In this document: positions 45,241 through 56,912 of the stretch, in pieces
Layout: each line of letters begins with the position of its first letter
How positions within the stretch are numbered: the first letter of the stretch is position 1
From: CADEEN01 sp963751775
GTDB taxonomy: Bacteria; Pseudomonadota; Gammaproteobacteria; Burkholderiales; Burkholderiaceae_C
Length of the DNA stretch: 64,000 nt
Assembly (NCBI GenBank): GCA_963751775.1
Contig: CAVVVW010000032.1
Span: 1-64,000 of the forward strand
Reading direction: 5' to 3'
Notes under the pieces: generated by a model
Told to the model about the DNA's origin: nothing
Databases searched by the model: none
What the model saw: only the letters and a program-made list of their open reading frames with translations
Program-made: the position numbers and the translations under genes

Positions 45241-47124
45241 TCAGGCTTCCGGCGCGGGATTGGCGGCGCCGTCGGGCCGCCAGACCTGGCCTATCGACAC
45301 GCCCTTCAACTTCTTCTGCCGGCCGTACCAGAGGTTCACCAGACCTCGCGAGAACACCACGGCAGAGAACATCGAGGTGGCGATGCCGATGCAGTGCACG
45401 ACGGCAAAGCCGCGCACCGGCCCCGAGCCGAAGATCAGCAGCGCCAGGCCGGCAATCAGGGTCGTGATGTTGGAGTCGAGGATCGTGCCCCAGGCGCGCT
45501 CATAGCCGGTGGCGATCGCGGTCTGCGCGGTCGCGCCGCTGCGCAGCTCTTCGCGCACCCGCTCGTTGATCAGCACGTTGGAATCGATGGCCATGCCCAG
45601 CGCCAACGCGATGGCCGCAATACCGGGCAGGGTCAGCGTGGCCTGCAGCATCGACAGCACCGCGATCAGCAGCAGCAGGTTGAAGGCCAGTGCGACGGTC
45701 GAGAAGACACCGAACAGCAGGTAGTACAGACACATGAAAGCGGCGATCGCCGAGAAGCCGTAGATCACGCTGGAAAAGCCGAGCTTGATGTTCTCCGCGC
45801 CCAGGCTGGGGCCGATGGTGCGCTCTTCGATGATCTCCATCGGCGCGGCCAGCGAACCGGCGCGCAGCAACAGCGCGGTATCGGCGGCCTCGACGCTGGT
45901 CATGCGCCCGGAAATCTGGAATCGCGAACCCAGCTCGCCGCGGATGACCGGCGCGGTGACGACCTCGCCCTTGCCCTTCTCGAACAGCAGGATCGCCATG
46001 CGCTTGCCGATGTTGTCGCGCGAGATGTCGCGCATGATGCGCGCGCCCTTGGCGTCCACCGTCAGGTGCACCGCCGGCTCGCTGGCATTCTGGCCGTCGA
46101 AGCCGGGCTGCGCATCGGTCAGGCTGTCGCCGGTCAGGATGACGGCGCGCTTGACGATCAACGGCGAACCACCGCGCTCGACATAGCGCTCGGTACCGAA
46201 CGGCACCGGCCCGGTGCCGACGGCCGCGGCCGCCGCCTCGGCGCTGTCGTCGACCATGCGCAACTCGAGCGTGGCCGTGCGGCCGATGATGTCCTTGGCC
46301 TTGGCCGTGTCCTGCACGCCGGGCAACTGCACCACCACGCGGTCGGAGCCCTGCTGCTGTATCACCGGCTCGGCCACGCCAAGTTCATTGACCCGGTTGT
46401 GCAGCGTGGTGATGTTCTGCTTGAGCGCCTGGTCCTGCACCGCGCGCGCCGCCTGCGGCTTCAAGGCGCCGACCAGCTTGAAGCCGTCGCCGTCTGCGGT
46501 CTCGGTCCAGGCCAGATCGGGCAGCTGGTCGTTGAGAAGGCTCTTCGCCGCGTCGAACGCGGCCCGGTCGCGGAAGCGCACTTCGACCGCATTGCCGTCG
46601 CGGGTGATGCCGGCATGGCGGATGTTCTTGTCGCGCAGCAGCGAGCGCAAGTCGCCGGTCAGCGACTCGGCCTTCTTGGTCAGCGCCGACTTCATGTCGA
46701 CCTGCATCAGGAAATGCACGCCACCGCGCAGGTCCAGGCCGAGGTACATCGGCAATGCGCGCAGCTTGGCCAGCCACTGCGGCGAGCGCGAGACCAGATT
46801 CAGCGCGACGATGTACGCGCCATTGCCCGGATCCGGGTTCAGCGCCCGGCTGATCGCGTCCTTGGCCTTGATCTGCGTATCGGTGTCGGCAAAGCGCGCC
46901 CGCACCGAGGTGCCTTCCAGGGCCACGAAGTCGGCGTTCAGGCCGGCCTGGCGCAGGGCATCCTGCACCCGGCCGACCAGTGCCGCCTCGACCTTCACCG
47001 TCGCCTTGCCCGACGAGACCTGGACCGCCGGCGCTTCGCCGAAAAAGTTGGGCGCGGTGTAGAGCGCGCCGATCAGCAACGCGATGACCAACATCGCGTA
47101 CTTCCACAACGGATAGCGGTTCAT
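45241..47124 (-). CDS. secD: Protein translocase subunit SecD
   Basis: This intact 627-residue membrane protein has an N-terminal helix (WKYAMLVIALLIGALYTAPN) and a large periplasmic P1 domain containing LGLDLRGGVHFLMQVDM. A C-terminal bundle follows with GPSLGAENIKLGFSSVIYG, IAAIALALGMAIDSNVLINE (conserved Asp for proton transfer) and NITTLIAGLALLIFGSGPVR. It works with SecF and YajC at SecYEG. The order yajC-secD-secF is the standard operon. ATG 47124 begins MNRYPLWKY. Confidence 0.96.
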   Translation of the reverse strand: MNRYPLWKYAMLVIALLIGALYTAPNFFGEAPAVQVSSGKATVKVEAALVGRVQDALRQAGLNADFVALEGTSVRARFADTDTQIKAKDAISRALNPDPGNGAYIVALNLVSRSPQWLAKLRALPMYLGLDLRGGVHFLMQVDMKSALTKKAESLTGDLRSLLRDKNIRHAGITRDGNAVEVRFRDRAAFDAAKSLLNDQLPDLAWTETADGDGFKLVGALKPQAARAVQDQALKQNITTLHNRVNELGVAEPVIQQQGSDRVVVQLPGVQDTAKAKDIIGRTATLELRMVDDSAEAAAAAVGTGPVPFGTERYVERGGSPLIVKRAVILTGDSLTDAQPGFDGQNASEPAVHLTVDAKGARIMRDISRDNIGKRMAILLFEKGKGEVVTAPVIRGELGSRFQISGRMTSVEAADTALLLRAGSLAAPMEIIEERTIGPSLGAENIKLGFSSVIYGFSAIAAFMCLYYLLFGVFSTVALAFNLLLLIAVLSMLQATLTLPGIAAIALALGMAIDSNVLINERVREELRSGATAQTAIATGYERAWGTILDSNITTLIAGLALLIFGSGPVRGFAVVHCIGIATSMFSAVVFSRGLVNLWYGRQKKLKGVSIGQVWRPDGAANPAPEA

Positions 47125-47163
47125 GCAGCAGCCTTCGCGGCGCGTTCGGCGCGCCGCAGCGGA

Positions 47164-47492
47164 TTACTTGATCGTGCCCTTGGGCAGCACTTGGACGATG
47201 GCCGTGCGCTGCACCTGGACCTCGACGTTGGCGCGACCTCGACCGAGACATAACTCTCGCCGAGCTTGCTGATCTTGCCGAGCATGCCGCCGCCGATCAC
47301 GACCTCGTCGCCCTTGGCGATGGCCTCGATCATGGCCTTGTGTTCCTTCTGCCGCTTCATCTGCGGCCGGATCATGATGAAGTACAGCACCACGAACATC
47401 AGCACCAGCGGCAGCATGCTGTACAGGGTCGATTCGGTGCTGCCGCCGGCGGCCGCCGGTGCAGTCTGGGCAAGGGCTTCGGAAATGAACAC
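47164..47492 (-). CDS. yajC: Preprotein translocase subunit YajC (frame changes once)
   Basis: A single-pass protein of about 109 residues accessory to SecDF. A GTG at 47492 with AGGA about 8 bases upstream gives (M)FISEALAQTAPAAAG. The membrane helix MLPLVLMFVVLYFIMI is followed by RPQMKRQKEHKAMIEAIAKG and GDEVVIGGGMLGKISKLGES, both classical. Near 47235 the frame shifts by one; the protein continues NVEVQVQRTAIVQVLPKGTI and stops at 47164, 39 bases before secD. Confidence 0.93.
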
Positions 47493-47663
47493 GTTGACGT
47501 TCCTAGGGTGATGAACCACAGCACCTGCGGCTGTGGCCCGGAAAACCAGGCGCTCGGGGCCGGGAGGGTCCGCGCTGCCACGGCGCGGGCAGGCATGCGC
47601 AAGGCGGCGGATTCTAGTCGATCCCCCTGGGCGGCTGGGTCCCGCTAGGATCGGCACCTGACC

Positions 47664-48900
47664 ATGAAACCCCTGTCGATCGCCGTCATCGGCGCCGGCC
47701 CGGTCGGCCTGGCGCTGGCCCTGCTGGCCGCGCGCATGTTGCCGCACGCGCAGATCAGCCTGTTCGATGCCCGCGCGGCCGACTTCGACGTCGCCGCCGA
47801 CGCGCGCACGCTGGCACTGTCGCTGGGCAGCGTTCACCTGCTCGAGCGCGTCGGCGGCGTGGGACGCCGCGCGCGCCGAGCCGATCCGCGAGGTCTGGGT
47901 ATCGCAGCAGGCGCCGGCGCTGGCCGTGCCCGGCTGGCTCGGCCGGCCCGAGGTGCGGCTGTCGGCGGCCGAGCTGGGGCAGCCGATGCTCGGCGCGGTG
48001 CTCGGCTATGGCGCGCTGGTGGCGCCGATGCAGCGCAGCTGGGAGGCCGTCGCCGCGGCCGAACCGAAGCGCCTGCACAGCCGCTTCGGTACACCGGTCG
48101 CGGCGCTCAAGGATGTGCCGGGTGGCGTCGAAGTCGACGCCGGCGTGGCCGAGCGATTCGACCTCGCGGTGGTGGCTGAAGGCGGCGTCTTCGGCGAAGA
48201 CCGGGTGGCCGACCTCAGACACGATTACGCCCAGGACGCCTGGGTCGGCGTCGTCACGCTGGCCGGCGGCACACGCGGGCTGGCGGTCGAACGTTTCACG
48301 CGTCACGGCCCTGCCGCATTGCTGCCGTTGCCGCCGACGCTCACGGGCGGCACCGTGGGCGCGCAGCGCGCATCGCTGGTCTGGTGCGTGCCGCGCAACG
48401 ACGACCCGGTGCGCGAACTTGACGCCAGTCAACGCCTGGCGGTCCTCAACACCGTCTTCGACGCCCGCGTCGGCCGCGTGACCGAGGTTTCCGCACTGAA
48501 GTGCTTTCACCTCGGCCTGGTGGCGCAACGCACGCTCGTGCGCGGCCGCCAGGTGCGCATCGGCAATGCCGCGCAAACCCTGCACCCCGTTGCCGGTCAG
48601 GGGCTCAACCTCGGCCTGCGCGACGCCTTCGCGCTGGCCAGCGTGCTGCGCGACACGCACGACGCCAACCGCACCGCGCTGCGTCCTGACACCGGTGTCG
48701 AGGCCGCCCTGGCGCGGGTGGCCTGGCAGCGCGCCCCCGACCGCTGGGCCATGATCGCCACCACCGATTTCCTGGCCCGCAGTTTCACCTGGCAGGCACC
48801 CGGTATCGCCACCCTGCGCGGCACGGGCCTGGCCTTGCTCGAGCGCCTGCCGGCGCTGAAACACGCGCTGGCGCGGCGCATGATGTTCGGCAGCCGCTGA
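47664..48900 (+). CDS. ubiH: UbiH-family FAD-dependent hydroxylase (frame changes once)
   Basis: A flavoprotein monooxygenase of about 412 residues from the UbiH/UbiF/COQ6 family that hydroxylates ubiquinone precursors. The N-terminal FAD motif is IAVIGAGPVGLALALLAARM. After a frame change near 47865 the chain continues EPIREVWVSQQAPALAVPGW. The second FAD motif is IGNAAQTLHPVAGQGLNLGL, followed by RDAFALASVLRD. Family members in Burkholderiales vary in ring position, so UbiH rather than UbiF or UbiL is an inference from general similarity. It is divergent from yajC. Confidence 0.85.
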
Positions 48901-48966
48901 GTTCGACGAGCCCGCAGCGCGTGGCCGTACCGGCCGCACGGCCGATCGGCACGGCCCGGCGTCGGC

Positions 48967-49768
48967 CTACAAGCGACGGTGTGTCAGCGCCGGCAACTGC
49001 TGGCGCACGGATGCGATGCGCTGGGCGTCGACCTCGGCCAGCACCACGCCCTCGCCTTCGGGTCGCACCGCAAGCACCTCGCCCCACGGGATCGACGATC
49101 ATGCTGTGGCCCCAGGTGCGGCGCCCGTTTTCGTGCCTGCCGCCCTGCGCCGGGGCGACGACGTAGCACTGGTTCTCGACCGCGCGGGCGCGCAGCAACA
49201 GCTCCCAATGCGCGCGGCCGGTGGTGTAGGTGAACGCAGCGGGCACGCTGAGCAGGTCGCAGGGCGGCGCGCACAAGCCGCGGTACAACTCGGGAAAGCG
49301 CAGGTCGTAGCAGACCGACAGGCCCACCCGCAACGGGCCGGCCTGCAGCGCCACCGGCTCGCTGCCGGCGTCGAGCACACGCGCTTCGTCGTAGCTCTCG
49401 CGCTCGTTTTCGTAGCGGAAGAGGTGGATCTTGTCGTAGCGCGCCGCCAGCGTGCCGTCGGGCGCGTAGACACAGCAGGCATTGCGCACGCGGCCCGGCA
49501 CGGCGGTGCGCAGCGGCAGCGTGCCACCGATCAGCCACAGGCCATGTTGCCGCGCCTGCGCGGACAGGAAGGCCTGGATCGGGCCGGCGCCCGGCGCCTC
49601 GGCAACGAGCAGCTTGTCTTCGTCGCGGCGGCCCATCAGGCAGAAGTACTCTGGCAAAGCCGCCAGCGCAGCGCCCTCGCGGGCCGCCTCGCCGATCAGC
49701 CGCGCCGCGACTTCGAGGTTGCGCTCGACGTCGGGCGTGGCGACGGTCTGCAGGGCTGCGATCCTCAT
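48967..49768 (-). CDS. Carbon-nitrogen hydrolase (nitrilase superfamily, Nit2-like; frame changes once)
   Basis: An amidase of about 267 residues with the Glu-Lys-Cys triad: E40 in LAALPEYFCLMGRRDE, K in YDKIHLFRYENERESYDE, and C in GLSVCYDLRFPELYRGL. The length and FRYENERESYDE segment fit the Nit/omega-amidase group that repairs deaminated metabolites such as deaminated glutathione or 2-oxoglutaramate. Near 49090 an extra C shifts the frame; the chain continues GEVLAVRPEGEGVVLAEVDA and ends LTHRRL at 48967. AGGAG precedes ATG 49768. It lies 11 bases downstream of yhdP. Confidence 0.88.
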
Positions 49769-49779
49769 CGGCAATCTCC

Positions 49780-52700
49780 TTACTGGCGCGGCGCAGACGC
49801 GGCTGCAGGCGGGTCGAGGTCGGGCAACGGCGCATCGGCTTTGCGCTCGACGCGCTCGACCTTCGGCTCGGCCCACGAGCCCTGCACGGTGAACTCGCGG
49901 GTGTTGGCGGCCATCAGCGGGCGGCGCAGGAACAACTGGGCGACGAAGCTGCCCAGGCCGAGCGCGGGATTGATCACTGCGCATAGGCAGCGAAGCGTTG
50001 CCGGCGTCGATCTCGGGCACCACCAGCACGTGCAGCTGCTGCGTTTCGCGACCGATGTCGGCGCTGCCCTCCATCAGCACGGCGGCCTGCACGCCGCGCA
50101 TGCGCAGGTTGTTGGTGCTGGCGACGCCGTCGTCGATGGTCACGTCGCCGCTGACATTGTCGAAGGCGAAGCCGTCGCCGAAGACATCGCGGAAGTCGAG
50201 CTGCAGACAGCCGGCGTGGCAGCGCCTGCAGATTGAGCACCGACAACAGGCGCGCCGCACCCGGCCCGGCCTTGAGGAACTGGCCCTTGTCCAGCGCCAG
50301 GTTGATGCGCCCGTCCAGGCTCGGCACATGCAGCGACAGTGGCGAGCCGGCCCACGACAGCTGGCCGCTCATGCGGCCCTTGCCACCGCGCAAGGTGCCG
50401 CCAAAGCCCAGCCGCTCCAGTGCCGCGCCGCCGTTGGCCAACTCGAGCTTGAAGTCCATCACCATGCGTTGCGCACGGGTCGCGCCGCCGGCCGATGCGA
50501 CGGGCTGCCACTGGCCGCTGCCGCTGAGTTGGGCGTCGGGGTTGATGACCGCGAAGCGGTTCATGCGCCATTCGCGCACGCCGTCATCGCCAACACGGTT
50601 GACGGCCTCGATTTCGACCCGGCCGAAATCCTTGCCGCGAAGCTTGAAGTCGTCGACCACGATGTCGAGCGCCGGCACGCTGGCCGGCGCCTTCACGAGC
50701 AGTTCCTCCACCGACGCCACCTCTGCCGGCGGCAACGCCAGCTTTGCCAGCCGGGCATAGACGCGGCCAGGGCTGGCGGTCCCCTGCGGCGCGCGGTACT
50801 CGACGTATCCGGCGAGCTGTTCGGCTTGCAGGGTGCCGCGCCAGGTGGCATCGGCACTGTCCTGGCTGACGCCGGCCACCAGCCAGTCAACTTGCGCCCA
50901 GCCATGCTGAACGACTGCGCACGCAGCGCCACCGTGCGCGGCAAATAGGCGTCGTCCAGGCCGGCAGCCCATCGGCGGGCATGCCCGGTGCGGCTTGAAC
51001 CGCCTGCAATCGATCGGCCAGCGCCTGCCATGCATCGCCGTCGACGGCGGGCAGGTTGAGCAATGCGCGCACGCCACGCTCGGGCAGGGGCGGCAAGGCA
51101 TCGAGCACGGCCAATGCGCCGCGCAGCACTTGCGGCAGCGGCGCGCGACAGGTCGCGCTGGTACAGCGCCTGCGCGACATTGCCGAGTTCGAAGCGCAGC
51201 GTGTCGCGCGCTGGCTCGCCAGGTGCGGCGGCGGCGAGCCGCGATTCCACGCGCAGCGGCCAGGCGGCGTCGGCACTCTTGTTCAGCGGCGCGGGCAAGG
51301 CGAGTCGCCAGGCCGGTCAGCGGGCTGGTCAGCGTGACTTCGCTGCGACCGCGCACGACGCCCAGCAGCAGACGGTAGGGTGTCTGGCCACTCATCGACG
51401 CGGCCAGCCGCGACAGCGCGCCGAGCTCGGGCGCTCGGCGCAGCCCGTCGGCGCTGACCACGCCAAGGGCCGCGAAACGAAGGCTGCCGTCGGCCTGTGT
51501 CCCGCCGTCGAAGCTGGCGTCGCCGCCGAGCACGCGGGCACTGCCGGCGGTAATCGTCAGGCCCTGCTGGGTGAATTCGACGCGCGCCTTGGCGCCGCCC
51601 AGCAGCGGCGTGGTCGGGCCCAGTCGCACGTCGTTGCCGGACAGCACGACCCGGCCCTGCACGCCGGTGCGTGCCACGGCATCGATCGGGATCTCGAGCT
51701 TGAGGTTGAGGTCGGCGTTGCCGCCGACACTGGCGTCGCGCAGGGCATTGCCGATCCAGCCCCCGACCGGCGTGACGTTGACGTAGCGCAGCATGTCCGC
51801 CAGCGGGCCGCGGCCCTGGCCCTCGATGCGCAGCACGGGCTTGGCCAGGTCGGCGATCGCGCCGTTGACGCGCACGAGCTCGACGCCGAACACCCGCGCC
51901 GAGGCATCGCGGATCGCCATCGCATTGCGCTCGAACACCAGCTCGCCGTTGACGCGCGCAAAGGCCGGCCACGGCGAGGCCCAGTCGGACTGGCTCGGCA
52001 CATAGGCCAGCGTCACGTCGTCGGCGCGCGCGGCGATGCGGAACTCGCCGCCCGTGCTCGCGCCGGCCGAGGCCGGCGCAGCAAACGGGAAGTCCCACAG
52101 GTCGCCCTTGACGCGGAAGCTGGCGCCGGCCACGCGACCGTCGAGCACCGCCTGCTGCACATAGCGACGCGCCGATTCATGCACACCCAGCGGCAGATAG
52201 CGCGCCACGGCTGCAGCGCGGCCGCGCGACAAGCTGCCCGTCAGCTCGAGCCGGCCGGGCAGGCGCGCGCCGCGGCCATGGACGATGCCGGCGCCACTCG
52301 CGCTGTGGCTCGCGGCGGCCGCCGTGCCGGTCTGCCAGCGTGCGAGGCTGACCTCGCCCTGCGCATCGACATTGGCGAAGCGCGCGTCGGTGACCGCCAA
52401 CTCGATGGCCGGTGGCGCGCCTGCATCGGCGGATGCGCGAATGCGCCAGGCCAGCTGCGCCGAAAACGTGTCGAACGCCACCTCGGGCTCTTCGAAGATG
52501 CCGGGCAGGATCAGCGCGCCCTTGTCGAGCAGCAAGCGGGCCTTGCCACCCGTTTCGTTGGCGTCGATCTCGATCGCGGCGTTGCGCCAACCCGGCCGGC
52601 CGACGCCCCCGCCCTGCGCAGCCGGCGCGGCGGCAAGGGTCAGCCCGACGATGCTGGCCTTGGCCTGGTAGTGCGATGGCGCGTCGAGCGCGCCGTCCCA

Positions 52701-53972
52701 GCGGGCATTGAGTGCGTTGACCTGCCCCGTGGGTGCCAGCTCGGCCAGCAGCTTGGCCAGTGCCGCGCCGAGCGGGACACGCGCGGCCACCCGCGCCATC
52801 ACGCCGAGATCCAGGTGGTCGGCAACTACCTGGCCGCCGACCCACGGCCCCGCTCCGTCAGCCACGCCCGCTGCCTGGCGCAATGCGAGCGTGAAGTTGT
52901 TGCGCGGCCAGACCACGCCGTCGGCAGTGGCAAATCCCAAGCCCGTGGCCGTGAATCGCAGCTCGGCCCCGTCGCGCTCGGCGCCGACGCGACCCTGCAG
53001 TTGCGCGATCGCCAGCGGCTCGGTGCTGGCGCCCAATTGCAGCGTCACGGCGCGCAGCGCCAGGTCGGCGGTGACAGCCTGCAATTGCCCGTCGCGCACG
53101 TCGAGCCAGGCGCGCACCGCGCCGTCGCCCTCGGTGAATTCGATCGGCAACGTGACGTGGCGCCGCAGCTCGGAGACGTCGGTGCGCGGCAGAGCGGCGT
53201 GCACGGTGCCGCTCCAGCGCCGCCAATCGCCGCTGGCGTCGAGCAGCGATTGCGTGAAGCGGCCTTGCAGCGTGAAGCGTTCGCCCCAGGCAGCGGGCGG
53301 TGTCGCGTCCAGCCGCAGGTCATGGCGGCGCAGGCCATTGCGCAGCACCAGATCGACGTCGTCGAGTTCGAGGGCTGGCGCGTCACGCTGTTCGTCGAGC
53401 CAACGCAGACGGCCGTGACGCACGGCCACTTCGTGCTGCGAGAAGAACCAGTCGACTGCGCTGTTGTTGGGGTCGGCGCCGCTGGACGGGACTTCGATGC
53501 CGGCGACGAAGATGCGCCCGGCACGGTCGCGGCGCACCTCGAGTGCCGCACCTTCAATGTGCAGCTGCTCGAAGCGCAACTCGAGGGCCAGCAACGAGCG
53601 CGCCGACAGCGCCGCATTGACTCTGGGCAGGCGCAGGGCCTCACGCTGCTGGCGGTCGTGCAGTACCACGTCGTCCAGCTCCAACGTGGGCACCCAGCCG
53701 CCGGATCGCACGCGGATGGCCCCGATGGTGACCGGGATACCGAGCACCTGGCTGGCCCGCGCTTCGATCTGCGGGCGCCATTGCTCGATGCGAGGCAAAA
53801 TGCCCCAATGCAATGTCAGCCATGCCAGCAGCAGTAGGCTCCAGGCCCCGACAGCCGACCCGAAGGCAATGCGCCACAGCCAACGCAGCAACGGGTGCTT
53901 GCGGCGGTCGGCGATGGGGGCGGAGGGAGCGACGGCGGACACGGAGGACAGGGTGGGGACGCTGAACGGCAC
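49780..53972 (-). CDS. yhdP: YhdP-family AsmA-like envelope lipid transport protein (several frame changes)
   Basis: A very large inner-membrane-anchored protein, about 1390 residues, of the TIGR02099/YhdP family. One N-terminal membrane helix (AVGAWSLLLLAWLTLHWGIL) is followed by WRPQIEARASQVLGIPVTIG and GWVPTLELDDVVLHDRQ, the DUF3971 repeats of beta-groove structure, and a C-terminal AsmA-like end (LDFRDVFGDGFAFDNVSGD). YhdP moves phospholipids to the outer membrane with TamB and YdbH. Frame changes lie near 51300, 50950, 50220 and 49978; the last part ends VQGSWAEPKVERVER. The start is uncertain: GTG 53972 is used, with GTG 54080 possible. It is divergent from glnE. Confidence 0.88.
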
Positions 53973-54106
53973 GCCGGGCAGCAATGAACGGCTGCGAGGC
54001 AAGCGCAAGCCTATGGCTGCAACGTCTGCGAGTGCGTTCTGGCCGACAGCGCAGCGTGACGAGCCGGGCCAATCTAGCACAGGCCGCTTAGCCGTTCGCC
54101 GTCAAC

Positions 54107-56906
54107 ATGCCCGCCCCGACCAGCCAGATCACCGCGCCCGTGGCACTCGCCGAGCACAGCCGCTTCGTGCAGCGCGTGCGCCGGCGCTGCGCGGTCGAGC
54201 TGGCCTGGCTGCCTGCGGGTCTGCCCGACGCCGAGATTGTCAAAGCCCTGGTGGCCCGACTGCAGAGCGAAGGCCGCGAACTGCCAGCGGCCCTGCGCGT
54301 GGCGCGGCAGTTGGTGCTCGAGCGACTGGCGGTACTCGACATCGAGCAGGCCGCGCCGCTGCAGGACGTCACGGCGGCCATGACGGCGCTGGCCGAAGCC
54401 ACGCTGGAGATCGCGCTGGCCCAGGCGCTGGCCGATGCCGACGCGCGCCACGGCGCGCCGCGCGACGCAAGCGGTCAGCGCATCGAATTCTGGATCGTCG
54501 GCATGGGAAAGCTCGGCGCGCGCGAGCTCAACGTGTCGTCGGACATCGACCTGATCTACGTCTACGAGGAGGACGGGCAAACCGACGGCGCAGCGCTCGA
54601 AGGTGCGCCGGCCGCCGCCGGCCTGCCGACGCACAGGGCGGGCAGTGCCATTTCGGCGCACGAGTACTTCACCAAAGTGGCACGCGGCCTGTACACCCTG
54701 ATCGGCGACAGCACCGACGACGGGTTCGTCTTTCGCGTCGACCTGGCGCTGCGGCCGAACGGCAATTCGGGCCCTCCGGTCGTCAGCCTGGCGATGCTCG
54801 AGGAATACTTCCAGGTCCAGGGCCGCGAGTGGGAGCGCTTCGCCTGGTTGAAGAGTCGGGTCGTCGCGCCGCGCGCGGCCGTCACGAGCGGTCGCGCATT
54901 GGCGTTGCGCTCGCTGGTCACGTCCTTCGTCTACCGCCGCTACCTCGACTATGGCGTGTTCGAGGGCCTGCGCCAGTTGCACGCAAAGATCCGCGAGGAG
55001 GCACAGCGCCGCGCGGCGGGCCGGCCCGAACGCAGCAACGACGTGAAGCTGTCGCGCGGCGGCATCCGTGAGATCGAGTTCATCGTCCAGCTGTTGTTGG
55101 TCGTGCGCGGCGGCCAGTTCCCCGAAATCCGCACGCGCTCGACCCTGCGCGGCCTGCAGCAGCTGGCCGCGCGCGGCCTGATGAAGCCGGCCACCGCCGA
55201 GCGGTTGGCCCAGGCCTACACCTTCCTGCGCCGCGTCGAGCACCGCATCCAGTACCTCGACGACCAGCAGACCCACCTGCTGCCGAGTGCCGACGACGAC
55301 CTCGACTGGATCGCGCGCTCGCTGGACCCGGCCTGCGGCGACGACGCCTGCGGGCTGCTCGCGCGATCTGGGCCAGACACGCGAGTTGGTGGCCGCCGAA
55401 TTCGACGCGCTGTTGCACGACGGTCAGACGACGGCGGCGGCCGTCAACGGCGGCTGCAAGAGCCTGCGGCCCCGGCCCCATGGCCATCGACGACGAAGCC
55501 TTTCTCGATCGGCTGCCGGCGGCGCTGGCCGAACGCACGCGGGCGTGGGCCGCACAAGCGCGTGTCCATGCACTTGCACGAAGTCAGCAAGCAGCGCCTG
55601 GCGCGATTGGTGCAGCGTGCAGCCGATAGTGTGGAGGCGGGCCGTTGCAGCGCCGATGCGGCGCTGCGCTTCATCGACTGGATGGAGCCGCTGCTGCGCC
55701 GCGAAAGCTACCTCGCCTTGCTGGTCGAGCGCCCGGAGGTGCTGCAGCGCCTACTCGGTCTGCTCGGCTTGGCGCGTTGGCCGATGCGCTACCTGATGCA
55801 GCACCCGGGCGTGATCGACGAACTGGCCGATTCGCGCTTGCTGCACGAGCGCTTCGACAGCACCGCCTTCAGCGCCGAGTTGGACGAGCGACATGCAGCC
55901 TGGCACCGCTCCGGCGAAGCCGGCGAGGAGGCCTTGCTCGACACGCTACGGCGTGCCCACCACGCCGAGGTCTTTCGCACCCTGGTGCGTGACGTCGAGG
56001 GTGACATCAGCGTCGAACAGGTGGCTGACGACCTGTCGGCGCTGGCCGACGCCGTACTGGGCTGCACATTGCGCTGGGCCTGGGCCAACTTGCGCCAGCG
56101 CCATCGTGAGGTGCCGCAGTTCGCCGTCATCGCCTACGGCAAGCTGGGCGGCAAGGAACTCGGCTACGGCAGCGACCTTGACGTCGTCTTCCTGTTTGAC
56201 GACCACGACGAGCCCGACACGGACAAGGCGGTCGAGGTCTATGGCGCCTACGTGCGCAAGCTGATCACCTGGCTGACGCTGCGCACCGCGGCAGGCGAAT
56301 TGTTCGACATCGACACCGCACTGCGGCCGAACGGCAACTCGGGACTGTTGGTGACGTCGATCGCGTCGTTCGAGCGCTACCAGCGCGGCCGCGGCAGCAA
56401 CACGGCATGGACCTGGGAACACCAGGCGTTGACGCGCGCCCGCTGTTGCGCGGGCATGCCTGCACTGGGTGCGAGATTCGAGGCCGTGCGCCGCGACGTC
56501 CTGGCCGCGCCGCGCGACCGCGCCGCGCTCGCAGATCCAGGTGCAGACGATGCGCGACAAGGTGCGCGCAGCCCGGCCGGTGCCGAGCGGCCTGTTCGAC
56601 GTCAAGCACAGCGCGGGCGGCATGATGGACGCCGAGTTCGCAGTGCAATACCTCGTGCTTGCGCACTCCGCGGCACACCCGCAGCTGCAAGCCAACGTCG
56701 GCAACATTGCGCTGCTGCAGCGGGCCCAGGCCTGCGGGCTGCTGCCGCCAGGCATTGGCGAAGCGGCGGCCAACGCGTACCGTGAGTTGCGCCGTGCCCA
56801 GCACCGCGCACGGCTGGACGAGCGTGCGACGCAGTTTCCCGTCGAGACGCTGGCCGCTGAGCGCGACGCCGTGCTCGCGCTCTGGCACGCCGTGTTCGTG
56901 GCCTAG
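54107..56906 (+). CDS. glnE: Bifunctional glutamine synthetase adenylyltransferase/deadenylase GlnE (frame changes about four times)
   Basis: GlnE adenylylates glutamine synthetase when nitrogen is plentiful and removes AMP when it is scarce, under PII control. The protein of about 930 residues has two nucleotidyltransferase halves. The N-terminal one has FWIVGMGKLGARELNVSSDI and FRVDLALRPNGNSGPPV; the C-terminal one has FAVIAYGKLGGKELGYGSDL and DIDTALRPNGNSGLLV. The central region includes KLSRGGIREIEFIVQLL. Frame changes lie near 55368, 55465, 55560 and 56530; the C terminus GLFDVKHSAGGMMDAEFAVQ is in frame to 56906. It starts GTG-free at ATG 54107, and rrtA follows 6 bases later. Confidence 0.94.
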
Positions 56907-56912
56907 CGCAAC

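Noticed and set aside
7505..56906. Programmed ribosomal frameshifting as the cause of split genes
   Set aside because: The shifts occur at many unrelated sequences without slippery heptamers or a shared downstream structure, and in families not known to use recoding.
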